A DNA stretch of 64,000 bases, taken from NCBI RefSeq assembly GCF_015351245.1, contig NZ_JADKSO010000002.1:744001-808000 (forward strand). The letters are read 5' to 3'. The position numbers and the translations under genes are program-made. The notes below the pieces were generated by a model. It had not been told where the DNA came from. It ran no database searches and saw nothing but the letters and a program-made list of their open reading frames with translations. Below, in pieces: positions 21,001 through 30,595 of the stretch. This DNA is from Rathayibacter sp. VKM Ac-2879 (GTDB lineage Bacteria > Actinomycetota > Actinomycetes > Actinomycetales > Microbacteriaceae). Position 1 is the first letter of the stretch; the number at the start of each line of letters is the position of its first letter.

Positions 21001-21395
21001 ACCCAGGTCATCGCCACGGCGGTCCAGGTGTCGGTGCCGTCGCCGCGCAGCACCCGGATCGCCGTGCCCTCATCCGTACGCGACTCGTCGAGCTTGCCGC
21101 GCGCGTACGAGAGGATGTTGCGCTGGTCCTCCCCCCGTGGGCGGCCCGTCACTCCTCCGTTCGACGCGCCGTTGAAGGGGGTCGTGTGCGGCATCATCAG
21201 CGCGATGTATGCGTCCATCAGCGTGGACTTCCCCGAGCCCGAGCCTCCGCAGAGCAGCGTCGCTCCGGGCGAGAAGCGCACCCGGTGGGCGCCGTCGTAT
21301 CCGCCCCAGTTGACCAGTTGCAGATCCTCGGCAAGCCACTGCTGCCCGCGCGAGGCGGCGGGGATGAGCCCGAAGAGAGTGTCGAGCATCGTCAT
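18039..21395 (-). CDS. jetC: JetC/MksB-like SMC ATPase
   Basis: 1118 residues. SMC/MukB-type motor subunit of a Wadjet (JetABCD) or MksBEF condensin. The P-loop [14 protein letters not shown] lies at residues 50-63 after the short N-terminal [17 protein letters not shown]; the middle, about 250-1000, is charged coiled coil interrupted by a compact hinge-like segment about 500-650; the C-terminal head carries the signature [20 protein letters not shown] near residue 1013 and Walker [13 protein letters not shown] near 1048. The start overlaps the jetB stop in ATGA. In described systems this ATPase extrudes plasmid DNA loops. The jetD nuclease that normally follows jetC is absent: a convergent permease begins 34 bp later. 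Confidence 0.9.
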   Translation of the reverse strand: MTMLDTLFGLIPAASRGQQWLAEDLQLVNWGGYDGAHRVRFSPGATLLCGGSGSGKSTLMDAYIALMMPHTTPFNGASNGGVTGRPRGEDQRNILSYARGKLDESRTDEGTAIRVLRGDGTDTWTAVAMTWVDHDGSRFSAVRAWYVPAGARVLDDTVRVRASVEGSVDLGALEAAAALRFSDASLRSAGLDPLATDREFSARLHAVLGIGAAGAGAKAMSLLARIQAGQQITTVDDLYKRLVLEEPETLATADAVVAHFDELESTRTRMMTARQQVAALEPLRDLRVRLAASAERLRLIDALGDVDAPSSPAAIWRAEQRLGLLRDVEAELRERSRATDTILRERRALAEAAEAERDALVDVLRLSGGERLETAQRELRDVERRLATVRQNRARLDEDLRALGHDETTRTGFEAVLARASDAGGASDAKRDARAAWSDAVAERKAAEHDLAELEAESRRASTSGGSIPRGLHEARERAAEAAGLAIEDVPFVGELVDVRTEFEPWREAFTLALGGFATTLMIDVSHLERFRDAIDVVRLPTRLRYEGVHTGLEPRAGLDPRTLPGRLDYRATPFTGWLQERLVDRFGFVCVDRPGELGRHRIALTLAGQLSQGQRGAHGGHGAATVLGFSNARRLRDLGEQLERARGRREAAMKAAHDAEAALDALDDHLVRLGRIVEVSWESVDVDAVLAERDRWLAVQAEVSAANPEVSRLQGQIAELRLRAERLRDEIARTGVDRERSEEQWAAIVDDVDASQETLDAAERAGRELADDQRAFLDARFALTDAASSGSAAAVLVRFDAALATGAQRLAEERRTAAESREEQRESVARIMTAFLDRWPNPNLLVDPDASLDDFERLLEALETSGLHRLEAEWRDSLLTLSGNDLTNLDSTLSRSLREIRERIEPINVIMQDLPFSDDAHRLQITTRENQSEVRRRFRRELREVRAQIEAASTEEEREQVYRRMARLIGRMRRTAPDFGDLVDVRNHVRVSAERVDAATRQHVALYDHIGEKSGGESQELIAFIVGAALRYQLGDAGADRPRYAPVFMDEALIKADAHFTKRAIGAWRGLGFQLVIGAPNDKYSAIEPHVEVEYDILKDTRGRSWARLKVGLPEEA

Positions 21396-22135
21396 GGGCG
21401 CTCCTGGCTGTCGGGGTCGGCGGGGTCGGTGTCCTCCACGGCGAGGTCTTCGGAGAGAGAGTCGCTCGCCTCGGCGGCGAGCTCTCGTCCGCCTGCTTCC
21501 CCCTCGCCGCCCGAGCGCAGCCAGTCACGGAGTTCCCGGAGCTTCTCGGCGCTCAGGACGATCTCGACGAGCGGGCTGATCCGGTAGCGTCCCGTCGACT
21601 CCTCCTCGACGATGCCGTCGCGCCCGAGCCGCTCGAGCGCCTTGCGGATCATCCTCTGCCTGCGCGCGGTGTCGCGCTCCGCCTCCGCGAAGTAGCTCAA
21701 CACGGTCTGCTCGACGTCTTCGACGTCCACCCGCGCCGAGGGCTCGCCTGCCGCCGACTCGCGCTGGTGCACCGCGCGGAGGTGGACGAGCACGAGCGTC
21801 TCGGCCCGGGAGTACGGCAGGTCGCGCAGCAGTACCGGCATGTCGAGCTCGTCGGAGCGCACCTGCTCTTTGTAGGCGACGCCACGATCGTGGTCGACGA
21901 TCAGGCGCACGAACAGCTCGTTGAGCCGGGACTCGATGAGCTGCCGGTGGTCGAGTAGCACTGCCCAGTGCTCGCGATGGCGCTCGGCGAGGAGGAAACG
22001 GCGCTGGAGCACGTGCACCAGCACGCGGCGGACGTCGAGGTCGAGAACCCCGCGGTCGCCGGGGAAGAGATCGTCCGGGTCTTCCTCCATCGCCACCGGG
22101 GCGATGAACGGCTCGTCCTCTCGCACGTCACTCAT
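21392..22135 (-). CDS. jetB: JetB/MksE-like protein (DUF4194)
   Basis: 247 residues from the ATG at 22135. DUF4194 winged-helix subunit (MukE-like) that bridges kleisin and SMC head. Visible: [20 protein letters not shown] and [23 protein letters not shown] split by a short turn, the family segment [11 protein letters not shown], and a C-terminal winged-helix [15 protein letters not shown] followed by [19 protein letters not shown]. The last 40 residues are acidic and probably disordered. Starts inside the end of jetA (8-nt overlap) and overlaps jetC by 4 nt, so the three are made in fixed ratio. Confidence 0.9.
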   Translation of the reverse strand: MSDVREDEPFIAPVAMEEDPDDLFPGDRGVLDLDVRRVLVHVLQRRFLLAERHREHWAVLLDHRQLIESRLNELFVRLIVDHDRGVAYKEQVRSDELDMPVLLRDLPYSRAETLVLVHLRAVHQRESAAGEPSARVDVEDVEQTVLSYFAEAERDTARRQRMIRKALERLGRDGIVEEESTGRYRISPLVEIVLSAEKLRELRDWLRSGGEGEAGGRELAAEASDSLSEDLAVEDTDPADPDSQERP

Positions 22136-23603
22136 CGTGTGCCTCCTCGGCGAATCGGGCGGTGACGGAGGCGAACGCGAAGCGTCGCGTCGTCCCGTCG
22201 GGTCGGTGGGCACGGACCACGGAGTAGCCCTCGCCTTCGTGGAGCTCGGCCCGGTGCGCGATCTCGAGCAGGCCGAGCAGATCGACCGGCCGCCGCGTGT
22301 CCTCCGGCGCCGCGCTGAACGCGTCCGCCAGGTCGAACTCGTCGCCGAGCCCCGCCACGTAGGCCTCGAGTTCCGCGTAGCGCGGACCGCCCCAGGCACG
22401 ACTGTCCTCGTCGACGAACTCGGCATCGTCGTCCGCGACGTTCAGCGCGGCAGGTGCGCTGGCCGGGCGGACGTCGCCGAGGGTGCGCCGCAAGGCACCG
22501 ATCGCCGCGACGGGGAGGTGACGCAGCGGCTCCACCGGCGCGTCGACCTCCGCTCCGGCCGTCCACTCCTGCAGTCCCGCCATCACGTCGCGCAACAGCT
22601 CGTCCACCTGTCGATCGCGGGCGGGGTCATGCGTGCGCACCTGCCCGGTGATCACGTGGGAGGCGCGCCGCTGGGCGGTGAGCACCTCCTGCACCCCCAG
22701 CTCGACTCGGCGCCCGATGGCGCTCAGCTCGGCCCGCTGCGTCGCGTCCATGAGGCGAGAGAACGGCTGCACGAGCACCGCGTGCAACTGCTCGGTGAGC
22801 GTGTCGATGCGCTCGGGGTCGCCGAGGAGGCGCAGGGCGCCCGCGAACGCGCGTCCCTCGCTGGTCGACTGCATCACGTGCTGACCCCGCTCGAGGTACT
22901 CGCGCAGCACCTCCCCGGTCGGTCGTACGTCGCGGCGCAGCTCGGCCACCACGTCGCGCTGCATCGCCTTGATCGACTCGGCCACCCGGGCGAAGTCGGC
23001 GGGCAGCTCACGCGCCAAGTGCACGACGTTCTCCGCCTCCTCGAGCAGCTGCTCGTCGTCGACCGGCTCGGGCTCGCCGCTCTCCCCGAGCCGGGCGATC
23101 TCGGCGTCGAGCCGGTCCCGCTCCTCCACGAGACGCGCGAGGCGCGCGGCAGGATCGGTCTCGACGTCCGCCGCCAAGCGGCCCACCGCATCGAGGAGAG
23201 TGCGCACCCGCGAGCTGGACACCCGCGTGCGCCCGCCTCCCGTGCGCCCGGTGATCTCGAGGGCGCTCACCGCGTGCGCGCTCAGTCGGTAGACCTCCGC
23301 GTCGCCGTCGATCTGGGGAACCAGCCAGCCCACGCGTACCCAGGAGCGGCAGATCTCGCGGGCGCCGCCGCGCGGCAGGCTCCGCTCTCCCTCGCCATAG
23401 CCGGCGGAGCGCAACTCTTCGAGGATCTCGGCGACCTCGGCGTGCGCATCCGACACCGCCACCGTCTGCCGGTCGACCGTGAACACGAGCGAGAGCGTCG
23501 CGACCACGAAAGGCGCGTGGCGCCCGTGCAGCAGATCGAGGGTCGGGGTCCTGAACGCGCCGAGCGAGCGCAGGTAGGCGGCCTCGGCGCGGGAGCTGGT
23601 CAT
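22128..23603 (-). CDS. jetA: JetA/MksF-like kleisin (DUF3375)
   Basis: 491 residues. DUF3375 is the kleisin-like subunit of Wadjet/Mks complexes. The N-terminal winged helix is [20 protein letters not shown] with [18 protein letters not shown]; a helical region with heptad character ([20 protein letters not shown]) spans about 155-290; the C-terminal winged helix is [19 protein letters not shown] near residue 450. First gene of jetA-jetB-jetC, 52 nt after the stop of the GT39-type gene, so it may be read from that promoter or from one inside it. Confidence 0.9.
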   Translation of the reverse strand: MTSSRAEAAYLRSLGAFRTPTLDLLHGRHAPFVVATLSLVFTVDRQTVAVSDAHAEVAEILEELRSAGYGEGERSLPRGGAREICRSWVRVGWLVPQIDGDAEVYRLSAHAVSALEITGRTGGGRTRVSSSRVRTLLDAVGRLAADVETDPAARLARLVEERDRLDAEIARLGESGEPEPVDDEQLLEEAENVVHLARELPADFARVAESIKAMQRDVVAELRRDVRPTGEVLREYLERGQHVMQSTSEGRAFAGALRLLGDPERIDTLTEQLHAVLVQPFSRLMDATQRAELSAIGRRVELGVQEVLTAQRRASHVITGQVRTHDPARDRQVDELLRDVMAGLQEWTAGAEVDAPVEPLRHLPVAAIGALRRTLGDVRPASAPAALNVADDDAEFVDEDSRAWGGPRYAELEAYVAGLGDEFDLADAFSAAPEDTRRPVDLLGLLEIAHRAELHEGEGYSVVRAHRPDGTTRRFAFASVTARFAEEAHDE

Positions 23604-23655
23604 CGCCCTCCAGGATAGGCGGAGGGTCGACGAGGTGCGGCACGCCCTCTGACAC

Positions 23656-25572
23656 TCAACCGCAGCGCCACAGGGTGAACGCCGCCTCGGCGGCGTCGCG
23701 CTCGTCGGAGTCGTGCTCCTCCCCGCCCGTCTCTCCCTTCGACCACCACGACTGCAGCTGCCTGCAGCCGCTCGCCCCGGTCGCCCGTCGCACGGGGTCG
23801 TTCGGCCCCGCAGTGCTCGCGACGACCAGGAGGCGCGTCCGCGCCGACGCGATCATCGTGGCGATCTCCGCACGGCCGAAGACCTGCACCTGCCCGGAGA
23901 ACCCGCCATCGGTGAGCACGTTCGCCCCTGTCTCCGAGATGATCGGCGCCGAGATCGCCCAGGAGTCGGTGAGGAACAGCGGTGCGCCGCCGGCTCCCCC
24001 GCCCGCCGCGCGTGCCGCCGCGACGAGCTGCGTCTCCACGGCGGTCAACGAGCCGTGCCCACCCCACGCGTCCGGCGGCCCGACGGGGAAGGTCGCGGAT
24101 GCGACCGCGTCGCTCGGCAGTGGCGACGCACCGACCCGCGCGTCGCCTCCCGAACCGTCGCGCGCCGAGTCGAGCGCCTGCACGCTGAACGCCACCGGGC
24201 CCACGAGCAGCACCACCGCGGCCACCACACCCGCACCCCGAACGCGCACGCCCCTTCCTCGCACGGCGACGACCACCAAAGCCACTACCCCTACCCCCAC
24301 GAGCACCGCGGACGGTACCGCCAGCACTGTCGGCAGCAGACCGACCTGCGCAAGGCGCGCACTCCACGCCGACTGCACGACGAGCACCAACGGCAGCACC
24401 GCACGCGCCCACACCCTGGCCGATCCCAGCAGCCGCACCGCCTCCGCCCAGCCGAACGCCGCGAGAAGCGCGAGCTGCACCCCGATCGCCGCCACATAGG
24501 CCGTGTGCGGCACGCTCGCCAGCGAGAGCACCGTCGCCGCGCAGCCCAGCCAGACCACCAGAGCGAGCAGCATCGCGAACGACACCCTTCCCTCCGCCGA
24601 TCGCCGACGGGGCCACCACCGTCGTGCACCCAGCACGATCCCTGCGATGGCCGCCGGGTACAGCCAACCCACCTGCGTCGCATACTGCGCGAGGAGGAGT
24701 TTCGCCGGCGAGAGTCCCGCTGACCCGGCTCCGTGCACCGATGCGACCACCGATCCCGGTATCGCCCCCGCGATCAGGCGATCCGCTCCGTTGTAGCCGA
24801 ACACCATCGCGAACACATTGTCATCGGTCGAGCCGTCGATGGCAGGCCTGACGGAGGCGGGAACGGCTTGGATCGCGACCATCCACGCTAGCGAACACGC
24901 CACCGCCACCGCGACGAGCCCGCCTGCCCACGACAGCGCGCGCCTCCGCCCCCCGACCGCGACGAGCGTGCCGACGACGAGCGCCGGGACCACGAACCAG
25001 GCCTGCATCATCTTCGCCTGGAAGCCGATCCCGATGAACAGCCCCGCGAGCAGAAGGGGCCACCAGCGTGCGGACAGGAGCGCCCGCTGCCACCACACGA
25101 GCGCCACGGCGAGGGACATCGTGAGCAGCCCGTCCTCCATCGGGTGCCCGAACATCGACACGAAGATCGGCGTGCTCGCCGCTGCGCCGGCCGCCAGCAG
25201 GCCGACGCCCCGACCGCCCCAGCGGAGCCCGAGCACCGAGCACGCGGCGACGGTGACCACTCCCTCGATCAGCTGCGGCAGGGCGAGCGAGGAGGTCGAC
25301 ATTCCGAACAGGCGCACGCTGAGCGCCTGGGGCACCGCGAACCCGCTCAGCTTGTCGAGTGTCACAGTCGCTGAAGGATCGAACGCGCCGAACACCAGCG
25401 CTCGCCACGATTCGGACATCGAACGCGCCGCCGAGGCGTAGAACGCGGGATCGCCGCCCTTCGCGAGATTCCAGCCCGAGAGCACAGCGAAGGCGACGAG
25501 GATGGCGACGAGCCCGATCCTCGCCCCCCAGGGTTCGCGCCACCAGCGCGGAAGGGGAGCGGAGTCGGTCAC
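23656..25572 (-). CDS. GT39/ArnT-like membrane glycosyltransferase
   Basis: 638 residues with about 11-13 membrane segments. Fits the PMT_2/ArnT-like glycosyltransferase superfamily, which transfer a sugar from a polyprenyl-phosphate donor outside the membrane. The first external loop has the family's acidic start WNLAKGGDPAFYASAARSMS, then DKLSGFAVPQALSVRLFG, and GFQAKMMQAWFVVPALVVG further on. The last 130 residues form an extracellular domain (SDAVASATFPVGPPDAWGGH; WSISAP-like strand; final CRQLQSWW and LWRCG) with two cysteines. Start is GTG 25572. The acceptor is unknown. Confidence 0.88.
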   Translation of the reverse strand: MTDSAPLPRWWREPWGARIGLVAILVAFAVLSGWNLAKGGDPAFYASAARSMSESWRALVFGAFDPSATVTLDKLSGFAVPQALSVRLFGMSTSSLALPQLIEGVVTVAACSVLGLRWGGRGVGLLAAGAAASTPIFVSMFGHPMEDGLLTMSLAVALVWWQRALLSARWWPLLLAGLFIGIGFQAKMMQAWFVVPALVVGTLVAVGGRRRALSWAGGLVAVAVACSLAWMVAIQAVPASVRPAIDGSTDDNVFAMVFGYNGADRLIAGAIPGSVVASVHGAGSAGLSPAKLLLAQYATQVGWLYPAAIAGIVLGARRWWPRRRSAEGRVSFAMLLALVVWLGCAATVLSLASVPHTAYVAAIGVQLALLAAFGWAEAVRLLGSARVWARAVLPLVLVVQSAWSARLAQVGLLPTVLAVPSAVLVGVGVVALVVVAVRGRGVRVRGAGVVAAVVLLVGPVAFSVQALDSARDGSGGDARVGASPLPSDAVASATFPVGPPDAWGGHGSLTAVETQLVAAARAAGGGAGGAPLFLTDSWAISAPIISETGANVLTDGGFSGQVQVFGRAEIATMIASARTRLLVVASTAGPNDPVRRATGASGCRQLQSWWSKGETGGEEHDSDERDAAEAAFTLWRCG

Positions 25573-25921
25573 GTCGAGCGACGCTAGGGCCGACCGCTAT
25601 GGCGCGCCTGCAGGGCGGCTCGATGCTGGGCGAGCAGCAGCCGTGCGCGCGGCGGGCATGTTCTCAGCAAATCGTGTGCGGACACCGCAAGCATGCTGGA
25701 GCGATCAGCTCGCGCGCCTTGCGGCGGCGTCACGGCGATCCGTCTGCGCCGGAAGCCAGCCCCGAACACGGTCAGTGCTGGACGGCTTCTGCTAAATCTT
25801 TCACCTGCCGCTTGTCCTATGGGGCCGCCGAGACCTACTCTCAATCGAACCGGTTCGAAGCAACGTTGCTTACCCCTTCCAGGCACTTCCCCGTGCCTCT
25901 TTTCCAGTGAAAGGTGAATTG
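25573..25921. other. divergent control region of GT39 and ricin-lectin genes
   Basis: 349 bp. A plausible promoter for the rightward gene is TTGTCC at about 25813 and TACTCT at about 25836. The 14-bp palindrome described separately lies just downstream of that -10. A short GGCAC/GTGCC hairpin sits at about 25882-25896. AAAGGTGA at about 25910 is the ribosome-binding site. No small gene seen. Confidence 0.45.
25845..25858. promoter_or_regulatory. LacI-type operator palindrome
   Basis: TCGAACCGGTTCGA is a perfect 14-bp palindrome with the central CG and AACCGGTT core typical of LacI/GalR-family operators. It lies 64 bp upstream of the lectin gene's ATG, where a repressor would block the transcription start, so sugar-responsive control is likely. 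No LacI gene is in the window. Confidence 0.6.
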
Positions 25922-26956
25922 ATGTCCCGGACAACGATGTCCAGAACGAAGAAGAGGGCGCTCAGCACCCTCGCGACGGCGGCCATACTCGGCTTCACCG
26001 TGCTCGGCCTGAGCGCACCCGCGCAGGCCGCTCCAGTAGCGCCGGTCGGCACCGGCACCGCGCAGGAGATCCGTAATGCGCACAGCAGCATGTGTCTCGA
26101 CGATTACGGCTTCAACACCCAGCCTGGCGCGGAGGTGCGGCAGTGGAGCTGCACCGAAGCGAGCAACCAGCGCTGGTCGGTCCGTGACCTGGGCACCGGC
26201 TACGCCGAGATCAAGAACACGCTCAGCAATCTCTGCCTCGACGACTACAACTTCGCGACGAACCCCGGCGCGGAGGTGCGCCAGTGGACCTGCTGGGGCG
26301 GCGACGTCCAGCAGTGGCAGATCACCGATGTAGGTGGCGGCCAGAGCGAGATCCGCAACCGTTACAGCAACCTCTGCCTCGAGAACAAGGACTCCGCGCA
26401 GGTCGACGGCGGCTTCGTGCAGCAGAACACCTGCGACAGCTCGAAGATCCAGCGCTGGCGCTTGTCCGACCCGACGATCGAGAAGATCACCTATACCCTC
26501 GAGCGCTCGGCGAACCCGTCGGCCGACGAGCTGGACGCCTACGCGCGCATCACTGACGCGATGGACCGCGCTGTCGCCCGGTACAACCGCCTCAACAACA
26601 TCTACCGCCACCTCACGGTGTCGTACGCGCCCTGGGTGGAGACCGCCGACGCGACGATCTCCGGCTACATGCGCTTCGGCGCCAACCGCGGCTTCATGCA
26701 GGAGGGTGTCGCGCTCCACGAGATGTCGCACACCGTCGGCGTCGGCACGGCCGCCGTGTTCGACCAGAACTGCGCCAACAACGGCTGGAACTCCGCCCTG
26801 TCGCTGCTGCGCACCTGGGACGGCCCCACCGCCGTCATCAACTGCGGCGGCCGTCACATGTGGCCCTACGGCCTGAACTACTCGAACGAGTACAACGAGC
26901 TCAACTTCGAACGCCACACCAAGCTCGTGCAGGCGATGCTGAGCGACGGAATGTAG
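25922..26956 (+). CDS. secreted ricin-type lectin with HEMSH metallopeptidase-like domain
   Basis: 344 residues from ATG 25922 (AAAGGTGA upstream; GTG 25907 less likely). Signal peptide: TKKRALSTLATAAILGFT then cleavage near APAQAAP. Residues about 45-175 form a ricin B beta-trefoil with three repeats, each with a C-L-D/E and Q-x-W core: SSMCLDDYGFN, SNLCLDDYNFA, SNLCLENKDSA, and QRWSV, QQWQI, QRWRL. Residues about 185-344 look like a small zinc peptidase: GVALHEMSHTVGVG (HExxH) near 262, with C-N-GGRHMWPYGLNY as possible third-ligand region. Likely binds and cuts a glycosylated target outside the cell; target unknown. Followed by a long hairpin. Confidence 0.85.
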   Translation: MSRTTMSRTKKRALSTLATAAILGFTVLGLSAPAQAAPVAPVGTGTAQEIRNAHSSMCLDDYGFNTQPGAEVRQWSCTEASNQRWSVRDLGTGYAEIKNTLSNLCLDDYNFATNPGAEVRQWTCWGGDVQQWQITDVGGGQSEIRNRYSNLCLENKDSAQVDGGFVQQNTCDSSKIQRWRLSDPTIEKITYTLERSANPSADELDAYARITDAMDRAVARYNRLNNIYRHLTVSYAPWVETADATISGYMRFGANRGFMQEGVALHEMSHTVGVGTAAVFDQNCANNGWNSALSLLRTWDGPTAVINCGGRHMWPYGLNYSNEYNELNFERHTKLVQAMLSDGM

Positions 26957-26974
26957 TCCTCCGTCGAGGTGGGT

Positions 26975-27034
26975 GCCGCCCGAGGGGCGATGCTCCGATC
27001 TGAAGACGGATGGGAGCACGTCCCCTCGGGCGGC
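26975..27034. terminator. long hairpin between convergent genes
   Basis: Two 26-nt arms (26975-27000 and 27009-27034) pair with about four mismatches; the outer 13 bp, GCCGCCCGAGGGG against its complement, are perfect. It separates the lectin gene from the leftward siderophore operon and likely terminates both. Confidence 0.65.
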
Positions 27035-27088
27035 CTCGCCTTCTCTTGGGGGCACCGCGGCATCGTTCCGCCTGCCGCTGCCGCGACA

Positions 27089-27322
27089 TCAGGGCCTGAT
27101 CGACGTCCGAGCCGCCTCGCGAAGGCTCTTGGGCCTCAGATCCGTCCAGTGCTCCTCGACGAACGCCAAGCAAGCGGCGCGATCATCGCCGTCCTCGCCG
27201 CCGTAGACCTCGTGCCACCCCTCCGGGACAGGCGCAAAAGTCGGCCAGAGCGAATACTGCTCTTCGGCATTCATCAGAACGAAGAACTTTCCGGTCTCAT
27301 CATCGAATGGATTAGTGGACAT
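27089..27322 (-). CDS. mbtH: MbtH family NRPS accessory protein
   Basis: 77 residues, the usual length. MbtH proteins bind adenylation domains and are needed for their folding or activity. Signature residues are all present: NPFDDE at the start, [27 protein letters not shown] and [14 protein letters not shown]. Last gene of the leftward siderophore operon; its ATG lies inside the end of the FecE-type ATPase gene (11-nt overlap). Partners are expected to be the adenylation domains of the NRPSs at 37703 and 44016. Confidence 0.97.
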   Translation of the reverse strand: MSTNPFDDETGKFFVLMNAEEQYSLWPTFAPVPEGWHEVYGGEDGDDRAACLAFVEEHWTDLRPKSLREAARTSIRP

Positions 27323-28166
27323 CTGTTTCTCCTCGGTGAGATAAAGGGGAGGGATCCGGCATCGAAGACCGACGCCGGCCGATGGGGAGGATGAGCGGGC
27401 ATCCGGAGACGGGATCGGGGATGACCTGCGCAGTCAGCCCGAAGACAGTCCTGAGCAGGTGTTCAGTGATCACGTCGCCCGGCGGGCCTTGCGCCGCGAT
27501 GGTGCCCTCATGGACGACGACGAGTTCGTCCGCGTAGCGGGCGGCAAGGTTGAGGTCGTGGATCACCATCACGATGGTTCGACCGAGGTCGACGCAGAGG
27601 TGATCGAGGAGATCGAGGACCTCGACGGAATGAGCGATGTCCAGATAGGTCGTGGGCTCATCCAGGAGCAGGACCTCGGTATCCTGCGCGAGGCTGAGCG
27701 CGATCCACGCCCGCTGTCGTTGACCGCCCGAGAGCGTCTGGACGTCGCGGTCGGCCAGGTCGCCGAGTCCCGTCAGGTCTAGAGCGGCGTTCACTGTGCT
27801 CTCGTCGTCGGCGCTCCACTGCCGAAACAGGGACTGATGCGGGTGCCGACCGCGAGAGACGAGTTCGCGGACGGTCATCCCCTCCGGCGCAGTAGGCGAT
27901 TGAGGCAGGAAAGACACCCTCGTTGCCAGCTCGCGCATCCTCATCTCGGAGAGAGACTTTCCCCCCAGGCTCACAGCACCCGCGGTCGGGGTCAGCAGGC
28001 GGGACAGGGTGCGTAGCAGAGTCGACTTCCCGCTGCCGTTGGGACCGACGATCGCCGTGACCGCGGCCGGACGAAGCGCAAGGTCGATCCCGTTCAGGAC
28101 CTCACGACCGGCATACCCGACCCGAAGGCCTGCTGCCTCCACCGTCAGTGCCTTCGAGTCCTTCAT
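27312..28166 (-). CDS. ferric siderophore ABC transporter ATPase (FecE-type)
   Basis: 284 residues from ATG 28166. Walker [16 protein letters not shown] near residue 40, Q-loop [16 protein letters not shown], signature [18 protein letters not shown], Walker [16 protein letters not shown]-loop [14 protein letters not shown]. The Q-loop/LSGGQ region and the TTYLDI form are typical of iron-siderophore importers (FecE/FepC/FhuC). Overlaps the upstream permease stop in ATGA. With the two FecCD permeases and the binding lipoprotein it completes an uptake system. Confidence 0.95.
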   Translation of the reverse strand: MKDSKALTVEAAGLRVGYAGREVLNGIDLALRPAAVTAIVGPNGSGKSTLLRTLSRLLTPTAGAVSLGGKSLSEMRMRELATRVSFLPQSPTAPEGMTVRELVSRGRHPHQSLFRQWSADDESTVNAALDLTGLGDLADRDVQTLSGGQRQRAWIALSLAQDTEVLLLDEPTTYLDIAHSVEVLDLLDHLCVDLGRTIVMVIHDLNLAARYADELVVVHEGTIAAQGPPGDVITEHLLRTVFGLTAQVIPDPVSGCPLILPIGRRRSSMPDPSPLSHRGETDVH

Positions 28167-29203
28167 ACCTGACTCCTCACTCGCCTCAGCATGAGAACGA
28201 TCAACATCGGTCCGCCCACCATCGCGGTGAGGAGCCCGACAGACACGGCACTCGAGAACAGCGTGCGCGCCGCCAGATCGGCAGCCAGCACCAGAACCGC
28301 GCCGCACGCCGCCGAGCTGCCGAGAGGCGCGCCGGTCTCGCGGGTGAGGAGACGCGCCACCTGCGGCGACGCGAGGGCGACGAAGCCCAGGGGGCCCGCA
28401 GCACTGACGGCGACCGATGCTGCGACGACCGAGACGACGAGCAGTGCGACGAAGGTGCGATCGACAGCAACGCCGATGCCGTGCGCCACCTCCTCCCCGA
28501 GCTGCATGGCCCTCACCGAACGAGACATTGCCGCTGCAGCGAGCGCCGTGAGGACGAGGGCCGTGAGCAACGGGAGAAGACGGTCCGTGTGAGACGACAG
28601 ATCGCCCGTCAGCCACACCTGCGCCTGCATGACGTCGTAGGTCCCGCCGAAAACAAGGAGTCCCTGGAGGACGCCCACGAGAGCGGCGTTGACTCCGATG
28701 CCGACGAGAATCAGCCGGATCCCTCCGGTGGAGCCGCGCGAGATCGCGAACACCAGGGCGGCCGCCAGCGATCCACCGAGCACCGCTGCCAGCGGCAACG
28801 AGATCGTCAACGGCGCGTCGAAAACACGCCAGCCGAGGATGTAGACGCTCGCGGCTCCGGCGCTCGCGCCGCTCGTGATGCCGAGGATGTCTGGGCTCGC
28901 CAGCGGGTTACGGACGGCCGACTGCAGCAGTGCCCCCGAGATCGCTAGGGCCGCACCGGCGCCCGCACCGATGACGGCGCGTGGAAGCCTCAGGGCGAGC
29001 ACCTGATAGCGCACGGCCTGGCCACCTCCTCCGCCGAGGACCTCCGCCACCCTGATCGGAGACAGCCACGTGCTCCCCACGCTGATCGACACTCCGAACA
29101 GGACAACCGCGAGGACCACCAGCGCGGCGAAGACGACCATCGGTCGTGTCCGCCATCGCAGCGAGAAGCCGCCGGCACGCACAAGGAGCATTCCAGGAGT
29201 CAT
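28163..29203 (-). CDS. iron-siderophore ABC permease (FecCD family)
   Basis: 346 residues with about nine or ten membrane segments. FecCD/BtuC family landmarks: LRLPRAVIGAGAGAALAISG, LLQSAVRNPLASPDILGITS, the cytoplasmic coupling loop GEEVAHGIGVAVDR, and GPLGFVALASPQVARLLT. Pairs with the RDD-fused permease encoded just upstream to form the channel; start overlaps that gene's stop by 4 nt. Confidence 0.95.
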   Translation of the reverse strand: MTPGMLLVRAGGFSLRWRTRPMVVFAALVVLAVVLFGVSISVGSTWLSPIRVAEVLGGGGGQAVRYQVLALRLPRAVIGAGAGAALAISGALLQSAVRNPLASPDILGITSGASAGAASVYILGWRVFDAPLTISLPLAAVLGGSLAAALVFAISRGSTGGIRLILVGIGVNAALVGVLQGLLVFGGTYDVMQAQVWLTGDLSSHTDRLLPLLTALVLTALAAAAMSRSVRAMQLGEEVAHGIGVAVDRTFVALLVVSVVAASVAVSAAGPLGFVALASPQVARLLTRETGAPLGSSAACGAVLVLAADLAARTLFSSAVSVGLLTAMVGGPMLIVLMLRRVRSQV

Positions 29204-30552
29204 GCCCTCGCCGACTTCCCTCGAGCCAACGCGATGAACAGCGGTGCTCCGATCACGAGGAAGACAACACCGGCCGGGATCTCACCGGGGCGGGCGATGA
29301 GGCGTCCTCCGACATCGGCACACAAGAGTGCGGCGGCGCCGATCAGCGCCGAAGCGGGAAGCAGAACGCGGTAGTCGGAGCCGACGAGGACTCTCGCGGT
29401 ATGCGGCGCGATGAGCCCGAGGAAGGCGATCGGACCGCACATCGCCGTCGCCCCGCCGACGAGGATGCCGACCGCGAGAAGCCCCCCGACACGCGCGCGC
29501 CGCACGTCACTGCCCAGCGATGTCGCGACATCGTTGCCGAGGCTCAGCGCGTTCAGGGCGGGCGCGACCAGCACGGCCATGACGAGCCCCACCCCGACGG
29601 CCGAGAGCGGGATCACGTTCGCCTCGAGGGGACTGTCCGACAGCCCACCGATCATCCACGCGCGAAACGACTGCAGGACCGTCTGGTCGAGGAGCAGAAC
29701 GATCGCTGTGGCGCTGCCCAGCACCGACGACACCGCGGCCCCCACCAGCGGCAGTCCGATCAGGGTCGGCCCGACGACCTCGGCCAGGACGATCACGAGC
29801 GCGGTGACGAGCAGGGCGCCCACGAGCGCGAACACCGTGTATCCCGCCGGTGTCGTCAGCCCCAGCGAGATCGCGAGGACCGCCGCCACCGTCGCGCCGC
29901 GCGTGATGCCCATCAGGTCGGGGTCGGCAAGCGGATTGCGAGTCTGCCCCTGGATGACCGCCCCCGCGGTCCCGAGCGCCAGGCCCGCCATGACGGCCAT
30001 CACAGCGCGAGGGACGCGCTCCCGGATCACCAGATCGTTATAGGTGGCGAGCGAGGGGGAGACGAGCGCGTGCACCACCTCCGACAGCGTCACGTTCCTG
30101 ACGCCCACCGCGATCGCGATCAGTCCGAGCCCGATGACGATCAGCACGAGGACCGAGACAGTCCGCCAGGGGTGGCGGGGACGGGTGAGGAGCGCTCCGA
30201 CATCGACCTTCGCGCGCCGCAGCTCCGCGACAGAGCGCACCCCGTATCCGGGCGCCTCGAGGAGCCCGGCCGCTGCCATCCCCAGGCTCTGTCCGCGCCG
30301 CCGCCTCGTCGCGTTGAGGAGGATCAGCCCGGCGATCAGGACCACGCCGACGGCGCCGACGGCGAGCCGATCCGTTCGCCAGAACCCGCCCTCGTCGGGC
30401 AGGGAGAGCAGCAGCACCACGACCATCCCGGCGAGCGCGACGGGGAGCAGCACGTCGATGGCGGAGGCCGCGAAACGCTGAGCGTTTCGCGGCTCCACCG
30501 GAACGTGAGCTGGCCGAGGGGGCGCCGACGAGCCCAGACCGGCCAGGCTCAT
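29200..30552 (-). CDS. FecCD siderophore permease with N-terminal RDD domain
   Basis: 450 residues, about 110 longer than its family. The FecCD part is residues about 125-450: IRERVPRAVMAVMAGLALGT, IQGQTRNPLADPDLMGITRG, GNDVATSLGSDVRRARVG coupling loop, GPIAFLGLIAPHTARVL. The first 120 residues read as an RDD domain: RFAASAIDVLLP (Arg26, Asp33) opening a hydrophobic segment, a second segment LAVGAVGVVLIAGLILL, then RRRGQSLGMAAAGLLEAPGY, the conserved G-x-S-L-G RDD ending. RDD domains are usually separate small membrane proteins; a fusion to an importer subunit is unusual. Start ATG 30552. Confidence 0.88.
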   Translation of the reverse strand: MSLAGLGSSAPPRPAHVPVEPRNAQRFAASAIDVLLPVALAGMVVVLLLSLPDEGGFWRTDRLAVGAVGVVLIAGLILLNATRRRRGQSLGMAAAGLLEAPGYGVRSVAELRRAKVDVGALLTRPRHPWRTVSVLVLIVIGLGLIAIAVGVRNVTLSEVVHALVSPSLATYNDLVIRERVPRAVMAVMAGLALGTAGAVIQGQTRNPLADPDLMGITRGATVAAVLAISLGLTTPAGYTVFALVGALLVTALVIVLAEVVGPTLIGLPLVGAAVSSVLGSATAIVLLLDQTVLQSFRAWMIGGLSDSPLEANVIPLSAVGVGLVMAVLVAPALNALSLGNDVATSLGSDVRRARVGGLLAVGILVGGATAMCGPIAFLGLIAPHTARVLVGSDYRVLLPASALIGAAALLCADVGGRLIARPGEIPAGVVFLVIGAPLFIALARGKSARA

Positions 30553-30595
30553 GGCGTTCCCCGTTCCCGACGTCGCCCGGGAGACGGAATGGGCG

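Noticed and set aside
18009-21587. 1192-codon open frame on the plus strand
   Set aside because: Antisense of jetC. It arises from high GC at third positions; the protein is an Arg/Leu-rich string without domains, while the minus strand has clear SMC motifs.
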